A DNA stretch of 6,495 nucleotides from assembly GCA_020054965.1 (NCBI GenBank), contig JAIMZO010000092.1, positions 1-6,495 on the forward strand. Reading direction: 5' to 3'. A program made the translations under genes and the position numbers. The DNA comes from Spirochaeta sp. Its GTDB lineage: Bacteria; Spirochaetota; Spirochaetia; Sphaerochaetales; Sphaerochaetaceae. Below the pieces are notes generated by a model. It searched no databases. It was not told the origin of the DNA and saw nothing but the letters and a program-made list of their open reading frames with translations. Shown here piece by piece: positions 1 through 6,495 of the stretch (its first letter is position 1; every line of letters starts with the position of its first letter).

Positions 1-310
1 AGCGGTTGTTCATCTCCGGATACGTTGGATTGAGAAAGCAGCGAAGCAAGCTCCCCGACTCGAGTAGCTGATGGATAAAGAGCTGACGGGTAAGGCTGTT
101 TGCCGGAACCATGGTTTCATGATGAGGCAGGAAATAGCCCCGAAAGGTATCATAGGAGATTGCTCTCTCCGCCAGGATTGCATGATGTTTCCCATGGAGC
201 GCATAATCGGTCAGGTATGATCGAGCTGCAACCTCGGTTGGAAATACACAGATCAATCCCTGGTCAAAAGCCTCGTGCACATAGGAACGTTTCGTTTGTG
301 ATAGACTCAT
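1..310 (-). CDS. N-terminal part of a probable AddB-like / PD-(D/E)XK nuclease-family protein (cut by left edge)
   Basis: An open frame of 103 codons reads leftward from an ATG at 310-308 and leaves the window with no stop, so the C-terminal bulk is missing. The start of the protein has LICVFPTEVAARSYL (about residues 19-33) followed by an ISYDTFRGYF stretch (about 56-65). I recall this pattern (a hydrophobic beta strand, FPTE/SE-VAA, then S-[WY]-D-x-F) from the N-termini of large spirochaete AddB/RexB-like proteins with a C-terminal PD-(D/E)XK nuclease domain, which act in double-strand break processing. The nuclease motif itself lies outside the window. No clear ribosome binding site precedes the ATG; an in-frame ATG at 355-353 would add 15 residues but overlap the divergent gene. 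The open frame and conserved-looking start make a real gene likely; the family name is a memory-based inference. Confidence 0.6.
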   Translation of the reverse strand, partial: MSLSQTKRSYVHEAFDQGLICVFPTEVAARSYLTDYALHGKHHAILAERAISYDTFRGYFLPHHETMVPANSLTRQLFIHQLLESGSLLRCFLNPTYPEMNNR

Positions 311-353
311 ACGTTGCAGTATATCATGTTTGTGTGTACGATGAGCGTACGTC

Positions 354-1226
354 ATGGAAAAACCAAGAAGAAACTTGATGCAGAAGGATACAGAAGCGGT
401 AGGTTCGCCCTTCAGCTTGGCACTGGCCATGGTTCTCAGCCTGCTTTTTTGGCTGATACTGGGCCCCTATTTCATTACCGCGCTTGGGTATTTCAACATC
501 CCCTACCTGAAGGCAAATGCGCCTTTCCTTGCCATGGCTTTGGGTATCGTGGTCTCAGGGAAGCTGTTGCTTACCTCGAGTCCACGATCACTGATCACCG
601 ACCACAGCACCTTCCGGTTTGCCCTCTTCTTCAAGAGCATGGGAGCTTATCTTCTGGCGGCAATGCTTTTTTTACTCCTTGGACTCATGGCTGAACCAGA
701 GGCATACACTACCAGTGACGCATCCGCTCTGGAACATCTGATGTTGCTTCCCCTGGTCCTCGTCCTCACCCCCATCCAGACCAGCAGCGAGGAAGTGGTA
801 TTCAGGGTATTTCCCATTCGGGCTGTTCAAGGGGAAAAACTGAGAAGAGGGGCAATGAGAAATGTCCTTGCCTGTGTACTTTCTGCAATCCTGTTCACCT
901 CTCCCCATCTCTCAAACAGGGAACTGGGAAGTGCAGAGAGCCCAACTCTCGTCTTGGTATTTTACGCACTCTTCGGTGGCTTGGTTACTGCGCTGAGCAT
1001 TGCCACTGGAGGATTCGAACCGGCTCTGGCAATCCATGCAGCCAACAATCTCTTTGTTGCCCTTATCTGCAACTACCAGGGATCCTCCCTTCCCAGCCTT
1101 CCGCTCCTGACCACCACAAAGGCAATCGGCACTCCCATGGATCTCCTGCAACTCATCATTGGGCTGTTGATGGTATTCCTTGTGGTCAGGAAAGATAGTA
1201 TGGCTCAACACCATATGCAAAAATGA
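354..1226 (+). CDS. CPBP-family (CAAX/Abi-like) intramembrane glutamic metalloprotease
   Basis: This is a very hydrophobic 290-residue protein with about eight predicted membrane segments (roughly 19-43, 54-73, 88-112, 128-141, 169-182, 197-218, 224-240, 262-278). It carries the three CPBP/Rce1 motifs in order: EEVVFR (residues 146-151, the EExxxR motif with the catalytic glutamates), FTSPH (181-185, FxxxH) and HAANN (228-232, HxxxN). All key residues are present, so it is probably an active inner-membrane endopeptidase. Bacterial members have varied roles (bacteriocin self-immunity, protein maturation, anti-sigma cleavage), and nothing here identifies the substrate. Two starts are possible: ATG 354 has no visible ribosome binding site, while ATG 378 has a weak AAGAAG seven bases upstream and would leave a wider divergent promoter gap. 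The gene stands alone, divergent from the left-edge gene and convergent with enolase. Confidence 0.88.
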   Translation: MEKPRRNLMQKDTEAVGSPFSLALAMVLSLLFWLILGPYFITALGYFNIPYLKANAPFLAMALGIVVSGKLLLTSSPRSLITDHSTFRFALFFKSMGAYLLAAMLFLLLGLMAEPEAYTTSDASALEHLMLLPLVLVLTPIQTSSEEVVFRVFPIRAVQGEKLRRGAMRNVLACVLSAILFTSPHLSNRELGSAESPTLVLVFYALFGGLVTALSIATGGFEPALAIHAANNLFVALICNYQGSSLPSLPLLTTTKAIGTPMDLLQLIIGLLMVFLVVRKDSMAQHHMQK

Positions 1227-1248
1227 CAATGGATGTTTCTGCGTTAAA

Positions 1249-1273
1249 CGGGCCATCGCAATGCGGTGGCCCG
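1249..1273. terminator. Hairpin between convergent genes, probable terminator
   Basis: The arms CGGGCCA (1249-1255) and TGGCCCG (1267-1273) pair perfectly. The stem continues through T1256-G1266 and CGC/GCG to an AAT loop (1260-1262), giving about 11 pairs. It lies 22 bases after the protease stop and 22 bases after the enolase stop on the opposite strand, as expected for a shared terminator. The U-tract is poor: on the enolase side the stem is followed only by TTTAA, and on the protease side there is no T run. The T-G wobble is tolerated in plus-strand RNA but becomes an A-C mismatch in the enolase transcript. Confidence 0.6.
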
Positions 1274-1295
1274 AAATAGTAATAGTCTAGATGTC

Positions 1296-2627
<1,332 letters not shown>

Positions 2628-2629
2628 CT

Positions 2630-2659
2630 AATATTCGTATCTTTTACCGCTAATGTCAA
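2630..2659 (-). promoter_or_regulatory. Probable sigma-70 promoter of enolase
   Basis: Reading leftward, a perfect TTGACA -35 box (2659-2654) is followed after 18 bases by AATATT (2635-2630; four of six matches to TATAAT). Transcription would start near 2623, giving a leader of about 30 bases with the AGGAG ribosome binding site. An imperfect dyad, ACTGT-N9-ACAGT (2608-2626), overlaps the expected start of transcription. Confidence 0.55.
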
Positions 2660-2706
2660 GGTGAACGCACTTGCCGCCCCCCTTCTTGACGGGTTATCAT
2701 AGGCCT

Positions 2707-3672
2707 ATGGATAATGAACATGTACCATATCGTTTGCCTGTTTTAAGTAGGGACCTTCTCGATTCCATCATCTTTGCGATGGAGGATCAAGCGAACTTTT
2801 ACTTCCTTGACCTCAAGGATGAGTCCCTCGTGAGAGAGGATGAGATACAATATCTCGATGATATCGATGAGGAAGAGCGCGAGAAGCGGTTCATTCCCAT
2901 ACCTGACTGGGAACCATCGGATGGTTTCCATCTCATGGAAATGTTCGCAAACAGGGTAAGGAATCCCCTCTACCGGTCCCGTCTCCTTGCAGCCCTGCAG
3001 AGCGGGAGGGGGGTATTCAGAAAGTTCAAGGACACGCTCTCTGAGACACCGATATTGGAGCGGAAATGGTTCAGTTTCCGTGATGAACAACTCAAGCGCG
3101 TGGTTGTCTCCTGGTATCGGGAACAGGAGAGCCTCACCCAACTGCTTGAGTTAAGCGATGAAGAGACGGAACTCACCGAAGACATCCTGTTGGAGGACTT
3201 CACCTTCGAGACCCTTGAAGGACCGGTAACTGAAGAGATCATGGACATGGTCCAATCATTGGTGGATGAACTAGAGGCAGGCAGTGAAGAAGACCGTATA
3301 GCAAGTGTGGTCCTAATGCGTCACCTTGAACTCGACGAACTGGATCATTTCTACCTGGCAAGGGCACAGGATGGAAATCTGGCAGCATTCCTCTCATATA
3401 CCATGCTTGCCGATTATCTCGTGGAAGTACCACTGTTTGGAGTCAAGACTGAATATCGAGGGCTTGGCCTTTTCCGTCTCCTTTTCGACTCATTCAGCCG
3501 TCAGATGGCCCGATTCCACTACCAGAAAGTTGTTGTCACCCTAGCATCTGGATTCCTGGGAATGGAGAAACTCTTTGCCCCCTATGGTGCGAAGGAAGTT
3601 ACCAAACAGCTCATTATTGATGCAAACAGTTGGAACACAACCCATCCAAGCTCAGAAGAAGCCTTTCTCTAA
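2707..3672 (+). CDS. Fusion protein: UPF0158 domain plus GNAT-type N-acetyltransferase domain
   Basis: The protein has 321 residues from ATG 2707. Residues about 14-145 match the UPF0158 family pattern: a 'F-A-M-E-D ... Y-F-L-D' start (24-35), then IPIPDWEPSDGFHLMEMF (63-80), LLAALQSGRGVFRKFKD (93-109) and W121. The function of that family is unknown. An acidic linker (about 145-195) leads to a C-terminal domain with a GNAT look: strands around LAAFLSYTML, then V-x-TEYRGLGLFRLLF (246-259) as the acetyl-CoA pyrophosphate loop (Q/R-x-x-G-x-G/A) and a final strand KVVVTLASGF. This suggests acetyl transfer to an unknown acceptor. The start is uncertain: ATG 2707 has no ribosome binding site, whereas TTG 2671, in frame and 12 codons upstream, has AAGGTGA six bases before it. 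I kept the ATG because the extra 12 residues resemble no family feature. The gene is divergent from eno, with 58 bases before the next gene. Confidence 0.85.
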   Translation: MDNEHVPYRLPVLSRDLLDSIIFAMEDQANFYFLDLKDESLVREDEIQYLDDIDEEEREKRFIPIPDWEPSDGFHLMEMFANRVRNPLYRSRLLAALQSGRGVFRKFKDTLSETPILERKWFSFRDEQLKRVVVSWYREQESLTQLLELSDEETELTEDILLEDFTFETLEGPVTEEIMDMVQSLVDELEAGSEEDRIASVVLMRHLELDELDHFYLARAQDGNLAAFLSYTMLADYLVEVPLFGVKTEYRGLGLFRLLFDSFSRQMARFHYQKVVVTLASGFLGMEKLFAPYGAKEVTKQLIIDANSWNTTHPSSEEAFL

Positions 3673-3697
3673 GCCTCTGTACCCAGTACGACACTTT

Positions 3698-3706
3698 TGT
3701 TAGACT
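3698..3706 (+). promoter_or_regulatory. Candidate extended -10 element before the NagB-like gene
   Basis: TGTTAGACT fits a TG-n-TAGACT extended -10 box (hexamer 3701-3706, four of six matches to TATAAT). It lies 24 bases before the start codon and just before the AAGGAG site. The identical nine bases occur at 4537-4545 before uxuA. The -35 is poor (CTGTAC at 3677-3682, 18 bases upstream). Confidence 0.3.
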
Positions 3707-3730
3707 GCAAGGGAAGGAGAACAACAATAG

Positions 3731-4477
3731 ATGCGTGTAACCATTTGCGAAGACAAACATGACATGGGCTACCAGGCAGCAAAGCTGGGCATTACCATTA
3801 TCAAGGAAGCAATCGAGAAGAAAGGGCATGCTGTCATATCCGTCGCAACCGGTTTAAGTCAATTCTCCCTCTACGAACATCTTGCAAAAGCAGACATTGA
3901 CTGGAGCAAGGTGGAGGCATTCGGATTGGCTGAATATGTAGACCTTCCAGACACCCACCCTTCCAGTTTCCGTTATTACCTGAACAATCGCTTTGTCAAG
4001 AAAGTAACCCACCTTGGTGCATTTCACCAGATCAACGGAGATGCGGAGGATCTGGAAGAAGAGGTCAAGAGATTGAATGCACTCATCAAAAAGAAAAAAG
4101 TGGATGTCTCCTTTCTGGGCATTGGGGAAAACGGACATATCGGGTTCAACGACCCCCCCGCCAATTTTGAAACAGACGACCCATACATTGTGGTGGAGCT
4201 TGAGGACCGGTGCAGGAGGCAACAGGTAAGCGAAGGGTGGTTCCCTAAAATTGATGAGGTTCCTTTAAAAGCCATCACCATGTCTGTAAGACAGATCCTG
4301 AAAGCCAAACACCTTATCTGCTCCGTGCCCGACCAAAGGAAAGCCCGTGCGGTTGCCATGTGTCTTTATGACCAGATAGGAGTTTACTCCCCTTGTGCTG
4401 CACTCAGGACAAAGAAAGAGTGTACCCTGTTCCTGGACCGTACCGCTTCCATGTTGGTGATGGGCGACCGAAGATAG
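3731..4477 (+). CDS. NagB-like glucosamine-6-phosphate deaminase/isomerase family protein with altered active site
   Basis: This 248-residue cytosolic protein belongs to the glucosamine-6-phosphate deaminase / 6-phosphogluconolactonase superfamily (phosphosugar-binding Rossmann-like fold). Visible elements are VATGLSQF (38-45, phosphate loop), FGLAEYVDLPDTHPSSFRYYL (64-84), FLGIGENGHIGFNDPP (128-143) with H136, and a RRQQVSEGWF stretch (162-171). These match the subfamily with 'GENGHxAFNDPP' and 'CRxQQ' motifs that is often annotated as glucosamine-6-phosphate deaminase. Classical NagB has M-D-E-Y, where the Asp (D72 in E. coli) is the catalytic base; here the motif is L-A-E-Y, with Ala67 encoded by GCT at 3929-3931. 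This may mean a changed reaction or substrate, so I give no nagB symbol. The start has AAGGAG (3714-3719) 11 bases upstream. The gene sits 98 bases before uxuA on the same strand, so it may serve sugar catabolism, but the role is not fixed. Confidence 0.9.
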   Translation: MRVTICEDKHDMGYQAAKLGITIIKEAIEKKGHAVISVATGLSQFSLYEHLAKADIDWSKVEAFGLAEYVDLPDTHPSSFRYYLNNRFVKKVTHLGAFHQINGDAEDLEEEVKRLNALIKKKKVDVSFLGIGENGHIGFNDPPANFETDDPYIVVELEDRCRRQQVSEGWFPKIDEVPLKAITMSVRQILKAKHLICSVPDQRKARAVAMCLYDQIGVYSPCAALRTKKECTLFLDRTASMLVMGDRR

Positions 4478-4516
4478 CATGTACACGGATATCGAGAGAG
4501 GAAGGACATAGAGGTA

Positions 4517-4545
4517 TTGTATCTAATATATTAGTATGTTAGACT
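4517..4545 (+). promoter_or_regulatory. Candidate uxuA operon promoter with palindrome in its spacer
   Basis: TTGTAT (4517-4522; only three of six matches to TTGACA) is followed by a 17-base spacer and TAGACT (4540-4545), which has the extended -10 dinucleotide TG at 4537-4538. The perfect 12-base palindrome CTAATATATTAG (4523-4534) fills the spacer, a typical repressor site. The likely ligand is the GntR/FCD protein of the same operon, by inference from position only. Confidence 0.35.
4523..4534. promoter_or_regulatory. Perfect palindrome, candidate operator 1
   Basis: CTAATATATTAG equals its own reverse complement. It lies between the candidate -35 and -10 boxes of uxuA. It lacks the GT/AC core common in FadR-subfamily operators, so assignment to the local GntR regulator is tentative. 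Confidence 0.35.
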
Positions 4546-4554
4546 ATCAGCATA

Positions 4555-4564
4555 CCATATATGG
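4555..4564. promoter_or_regulatory. Perfect palindrome over the uxuA ribosome binding site, candidate operator 2
   Basis: CCATATATGG equals its own reverse complement and includes the first two bases of the GGAGG ribosome binding site. Its centre is 31 bases from that of the CTAATATATTAG palindrome, close to three helical turns, so a protein could bind both on one face. The left flank reads CATACCA, similar to a half of the TGGTATACCA-type sites known for UxuR-like regulators. Confidence 0.3.
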
Positions 4565-4567
4565 AGG
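4563..4567 (+). promoter_or_regulatory. Ribosome binding site that sets the uxuA start
   Basis: GGAGG lies eight bases before ATG 4576. It overlaps the upstream ATG at 4561, which would otherwise be the longest start but has no ribosome binding site of its own. This favours 4576 as the true start. Confidence 0.75.
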
Positions 4568-4575
4568 CACCACTC

Positions 4576-5652
4576 ATGATGCATATGTCACTTCGCTGGT
4601 TCGGCTCAAAGCACGATACCGTTACCCTGCAACAGATCCGCCAGATTCCAGGCGTTGAAGGGGTCATCACCACTCTCTACGATATTCCCGCTGGACAAGT
4701 ATGGCCGATTGAAAGAATCCAGGAGCTCAAGAAAGAGGTTGAAGCTGCTGACCTGAAAGTACTCGGCATTGAGAGCGTCAACATCCATGACGCCATCAAG
4801 ATCGGTGGACAGGACCGCGACAAATACATCGCCAACTACATCCAGACCCTTGAGAACCTCGGCAAGGAAGGAATTACCACCGTTTGCTACAACTTCATGC
4901 CGGTCTTCGACTGGACCAGGACTGAACTTGCCAAGAGGAGAAGTGATGGAAGCACCGTATTGGCATATGACCAGAAAGTGGTTGATAGTATCGACCCACA
5001 AACTTTCCTCGACCAGACGAACAACAGCGCCCAGGGCTTTAAGATGCCGGGGTGGGAACCGGAACGCCTTGCCAAGATCAAGGAATTGATGGAAGCGTAC
5101 AAGGACGTCTCTGATGAAAAACTCTTTGACAACCTCGTCTACTTCCTCAAAGCAATCCAGCCGACCTGTGAGACATACGGGATCAAGATGGCAATCCACC
5201 CGGACGATCCAGCTTGGCCAGTGTTTGGACTTCCACGGATCATTACCAGCAAGGAGAAAATCCACAGGGTCATGAAGGCTGTTGATGCCCCATTCAATGG
5301 ACTCACCTTCTGTGCAGGATCCTTTGGAACCAATCCAAAGAACGACCTTCCCGGTATCATCCGTTCCCTGCCAGGAAGAATCCATTTTGCCCATATCAGG
5401 AACCTGCATCACTTTGGAGAAGGAGTGTTTGAGGAAGCTGCCCACCTCTCCAGTGATGGTTCCTTTGATCTCTATGAGATCGTGAAGGCACTCTATGACA
5501 TCGGCTTCGAAGGGCCAGCCCGACCAGACCATGGAAGAATGATCTGGGGAGAAGTGGCAATGCCCGGCTATGGATTGTATGACCGTGCACTCGGTGCATC
5601 CTACATTCTCGGGCTCTATGAAGCCATCCAGAAAAATGACCAGAGGAAATAG
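4576..5652 (+). CDS. uxuA: Mannonate dehydratase
   Basis: UxuA removes water from D-mannonate to give 2-keto-3-deoxygluconate, the step after fructuronate reduction in hexuronate breakdown; the enzyme is cytosolic and Mn-dependent. From ATG 4576 it has 358 residues, the usual family length. The N-terminus MSLRWFG...IRQIPGVEGVITTLYDIPAGQVWP is typical. The metal-site residues known from UxuA structures are present at the expected spacing: H208 (in HPDDP), C246 (TFCAGS), H273 (FAHIRN) and D318 (RPDHGR). The TIM-barrel fold is expected. GGAGG eight bases upstream supports this start over ATG 4561. The next gene begins one base after the stop, so translation is probably coupled. Two palindromes and a candidate promoter lie directly upstream, consistent with control by the regulator in the operon. 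Confidence 0.97.
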   Translation: MMHMSLRWFGSKHDTVTLQQIRQIPGVEGVITTLYDIPAGQVWPIERIQELKKEVEAADLKVLGIESVNIHDAIKIGGQDRDKYIANYIQTLENLGKEGITTVCYNFMPVFDWTRTELAKRRSDGSTVLAYDQKVVDSIDPQTFLDQTNNSAQGFKMPGWEPERLAKIKELMEAYKDVSDEKLFDNLVYFLKAIQPTCETYGIKMAIHPDDPAWPVFGLPRIITSKEKIHRVMKAVDAPFNGLTFCAGSFGTNPKNDLPGIIRSLPGRIHFAHIRNLHHFGEGVFEEAAHLSSDGSFDLYEIVKALYDIGFEGPARPDHGRMIWGEVAMPGYGLYDRALGASYILGLYEAIQKNDQRK

Positions 5653-5653
5653 C

Positions 5654-6379
5654 ATGGCACAGATAGTCCGCGTTACTGCATCTGAGGAAATCTATCAGAC
5701 CCTTCGGGACGAAATTCTCTCCCTGCGCTTCAAGCCGGGAGAGGAGCTGAACCTGCAACAGCTCTCCGTGCAGTTGCAGGTGAGTCGTTCCCCTGTCAGG
5801 GATGCACTCATGAGGTTGAGCTCTGACAACCTGGTTGATATTTTCCCACAAAAAGGGACGCGAGTCTCGCTCATCAATCTGAAGCAGGTTGAGGAGGAAC
5901 GCTTTTTGCGTAAGAGCCTTGAAGACCATGCAGTCAAGAAATTCATCTACGTGGCACGTGATGAGCATTTCAAGGCAATGGAAGTTGCCATTGAAGAACA
6001 GGCAGCGTATGCAATAGGGGATGATTTCATCAAATTCCTGGAAGCTGACAATACCTTTCACTCAATCATCTTCCAGGCAATTGGTATGCAACGCATCTGG
6101 AACATCATCCTCGCCCAAGGCGGAAACCATCACAGGATTCGTCTTCTCTCCTTTTATCAGAAAAATGTCCTGGCAGATATTATTGAGCAACACCGCCAGA
6201 TGCTGAATGCACTCAAGCATAAACAACTTGATGCCATCCTCAGCCTTGAGGATAAACACCTTTCAAAACTATTGCAGGAAACTGAATTGATGGTTGGTCG
6301 ATACCCTGAGTACTTCAAGCAGGAGAGGAATTACGCGCCACTTCAGTTCCAGCACCAACAAACCTGGAGGCCTTCATGA
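5654..6379 (+). CDS. GntR-family transcriptional regulator, FadR/FCD type, probably of the uxu operon
   Basis: This 241-residue DNA-binding protein has a GntR winged helix (about 9-72; EEIYQTLRDEILSLRFKPGEEL, then QLSVQLQVSRSPVRDALMRL and a GTRV wing) and a C-terminal FCD effector domain (about 78-215). The FCD metal/ligand residues appear intact: D132 and H136 (ADNTFH), H180 (EQH) and H202 (DKH). FCD regulators usually bind sugar acids or other carboxylates, so fructuronate or mannonate is a reasonable ligand. The gene lies between uxuA and uxuB: the start is one base after the uxuA stop, with AGAGGA (5642-5647) as ribosome binding site, and its stop overlaps the uxuB start. Likely an autoregulating repressor like UxuR/ExuR, but ligand and sign of control are inference. 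A longer in-frame start at 5570 lies inside uxuA and is rejected. Confidence 0.93.
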   Translation: MAQIVRVTASEEIYQTLRDEILSLRFKPGEELNLQQLSVQLQVSRSPVRDALMRLSSDNLVDIFPQKGTRVSLINLKQVEEERFLRKSLEDHAVKKFIYVARDEHFKAMEVAIEEQAAYAIGDDFIKFLEADNTFHSIIFQAIGMQRIWNIILAQGGNHHRIRLLSFYQKNVLADIIEQHRQMLNALKHKQLDAILSLEDKHLSKLLQETELMVGRYPEYFKQERNYAPLQFQHQQTWRPS

Positions 6380-6495
6380 AACTAACCAATACCGGATTAC
6401 AGAACAGAAGTGAATGGGAAGACAAGGGGTATATCCTGCCATCCTATGACCGCTCAGCAATGATACTGAAGACGGAAAAGCAACCTACCTGGGTG
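6376..6495 (+). CDS. uxuB: Fructuronate reductase / mannitol dehydrogenase family protein, N-terminal part (cut by right edge)
   Basis: Forty codons are visible before the window ends. The N-terminus NRSEWEDKGYILPSYDR followed by KQPTWV fits the start of the mannitol dehydrogenase/UxuB family, in which this stretch leads to a nucleotide-binding HFGAGNIFRAF motif just after the point of truncation. The enzyme would reduce D-fructuronate to D-mannonate with NAD(P)H, feeding the uxuA product step. GGAGG (6366-6370) precedes the ATG by five bases, inside the end of the regulator gene, and the start overlaps the regulator stop as ATGA (6376-6379), a mark of translational coupling. The family call is strong in this context; fructuronate rather than mannitol or tagaturonate as substrate rests on the neighbour uxuA. 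Confidence 0.82.
   Translation, partial: MKLTNTGLQNRSEWEDKGYILPSYDRSAMILKTEKQPTWV

Noticed and set aside
10..204. 64-codon minus-strand frame at the left edge
   Set aside because: It overlaps, in another frame, the open AddB-like frame that continues off the window and has conserved-looking sequence.
3678..3688. GTAC-CCA-GTAC as a terminator after the UPF0158-GNAT gene
   Set aside because: Only a four-pair stem, with a short T run six bases further on; too weak to call.
4153..4159. Run of seven C in the NagB-like gene as a phase-variation tract
   Set aside because: It encodes the conserved Asp-Pro-Pro of the FNDPP motif and is too short for convincing slippage control.
5570..5653. Longer in-frame start for the GntR regulator
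   Set aside because: It would overlap uxuA by over 80 bases and add residues with no family likeness; ATG 5654 has AGAGGA upstream.
4606..5655. Open frame of 349 codons on the minus strand, antisense to uxuA
   Set aside because: It lies opposite a certain gene, has no ribosome binding site at its ATG, and its translation resembles no family. It is a by-product of uxuA codon use.
5396..6061. Open frame of 221 codons on the minus strand across uxuA and the regulator
   Set aside because: It crosses two real genes in opposite orientation, has no family pattern and no ribosome binding site.

Overview
The window looks like ordinary chromosome from a spirochaete of the Sphaerochaeta type. This is inferred from the protein style (an AddB-like nuclease N-terminus, an enolase, a UPF0158 protein and a uxuA-regulator-uxuB hexuronate cluster), roughly balanced base composition, AGGAG/GGAGG ribosome binding sites and tight gene packing. 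No gene in the window fixes the genus. There is no tRNA, rRNA, CRISPR array, insertion sequence or phage gene, and no gap longer than about 120 bases without a gene.

Layout: (1) 1-310, minus strand, the N-terminal end of a large protein that runs off the left edge, probably an AddB/PD-(D/E)XK-type nuclease. (2) 354-1226, plus, a CPBP/CAAX-type membrane protease with all three family motifs. (3) 1249-1273, a strong hairpin between convergent genes. (4) 1296-2591, minus, enolase, with its own promoter in the divergent gap at 2592-2706. (5) 2707-3672, plus, an unusual fusion of a UPF0158 domain to a GNAT acetyltransferase domain. (6) 3731-4477, plus, a NagB-like sugar-phosphate isomerase/deaminase that lacks the catalytic aspartate of its family. 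(7) 4576-6495, plus, a tightly packed operon: uxuA (mannonate dehydratase), a GntR/FCD regulator, and the start of uxuB (fructuronate/mannitol-type dehydrogenase) cut by the right edge.

The last three genes form a pathway: UxuB reduces D-fructuronate to D-mannonate, UxuA dehydrates mannonate to 2-keto-3-deoxygluconate, and the embedded GntR/FCD protein probably senses a hexuronate intermediate and controls the operon. The uxuA leader has a candidate extended -10 promoter with one perfect palindrome in its spacer and another over the ribosome binding site, about three helical turns apart. The upstream NagB-like gene carries the same nine-base TGTTAGACT element in its leader, so the two units may share a promoter type.

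No clearly new multi-gene system is visible. The best leads are the altered active site of the NagB-like protein, the UPF0158-GNAT fusion and the operator layout in front of uxuA.
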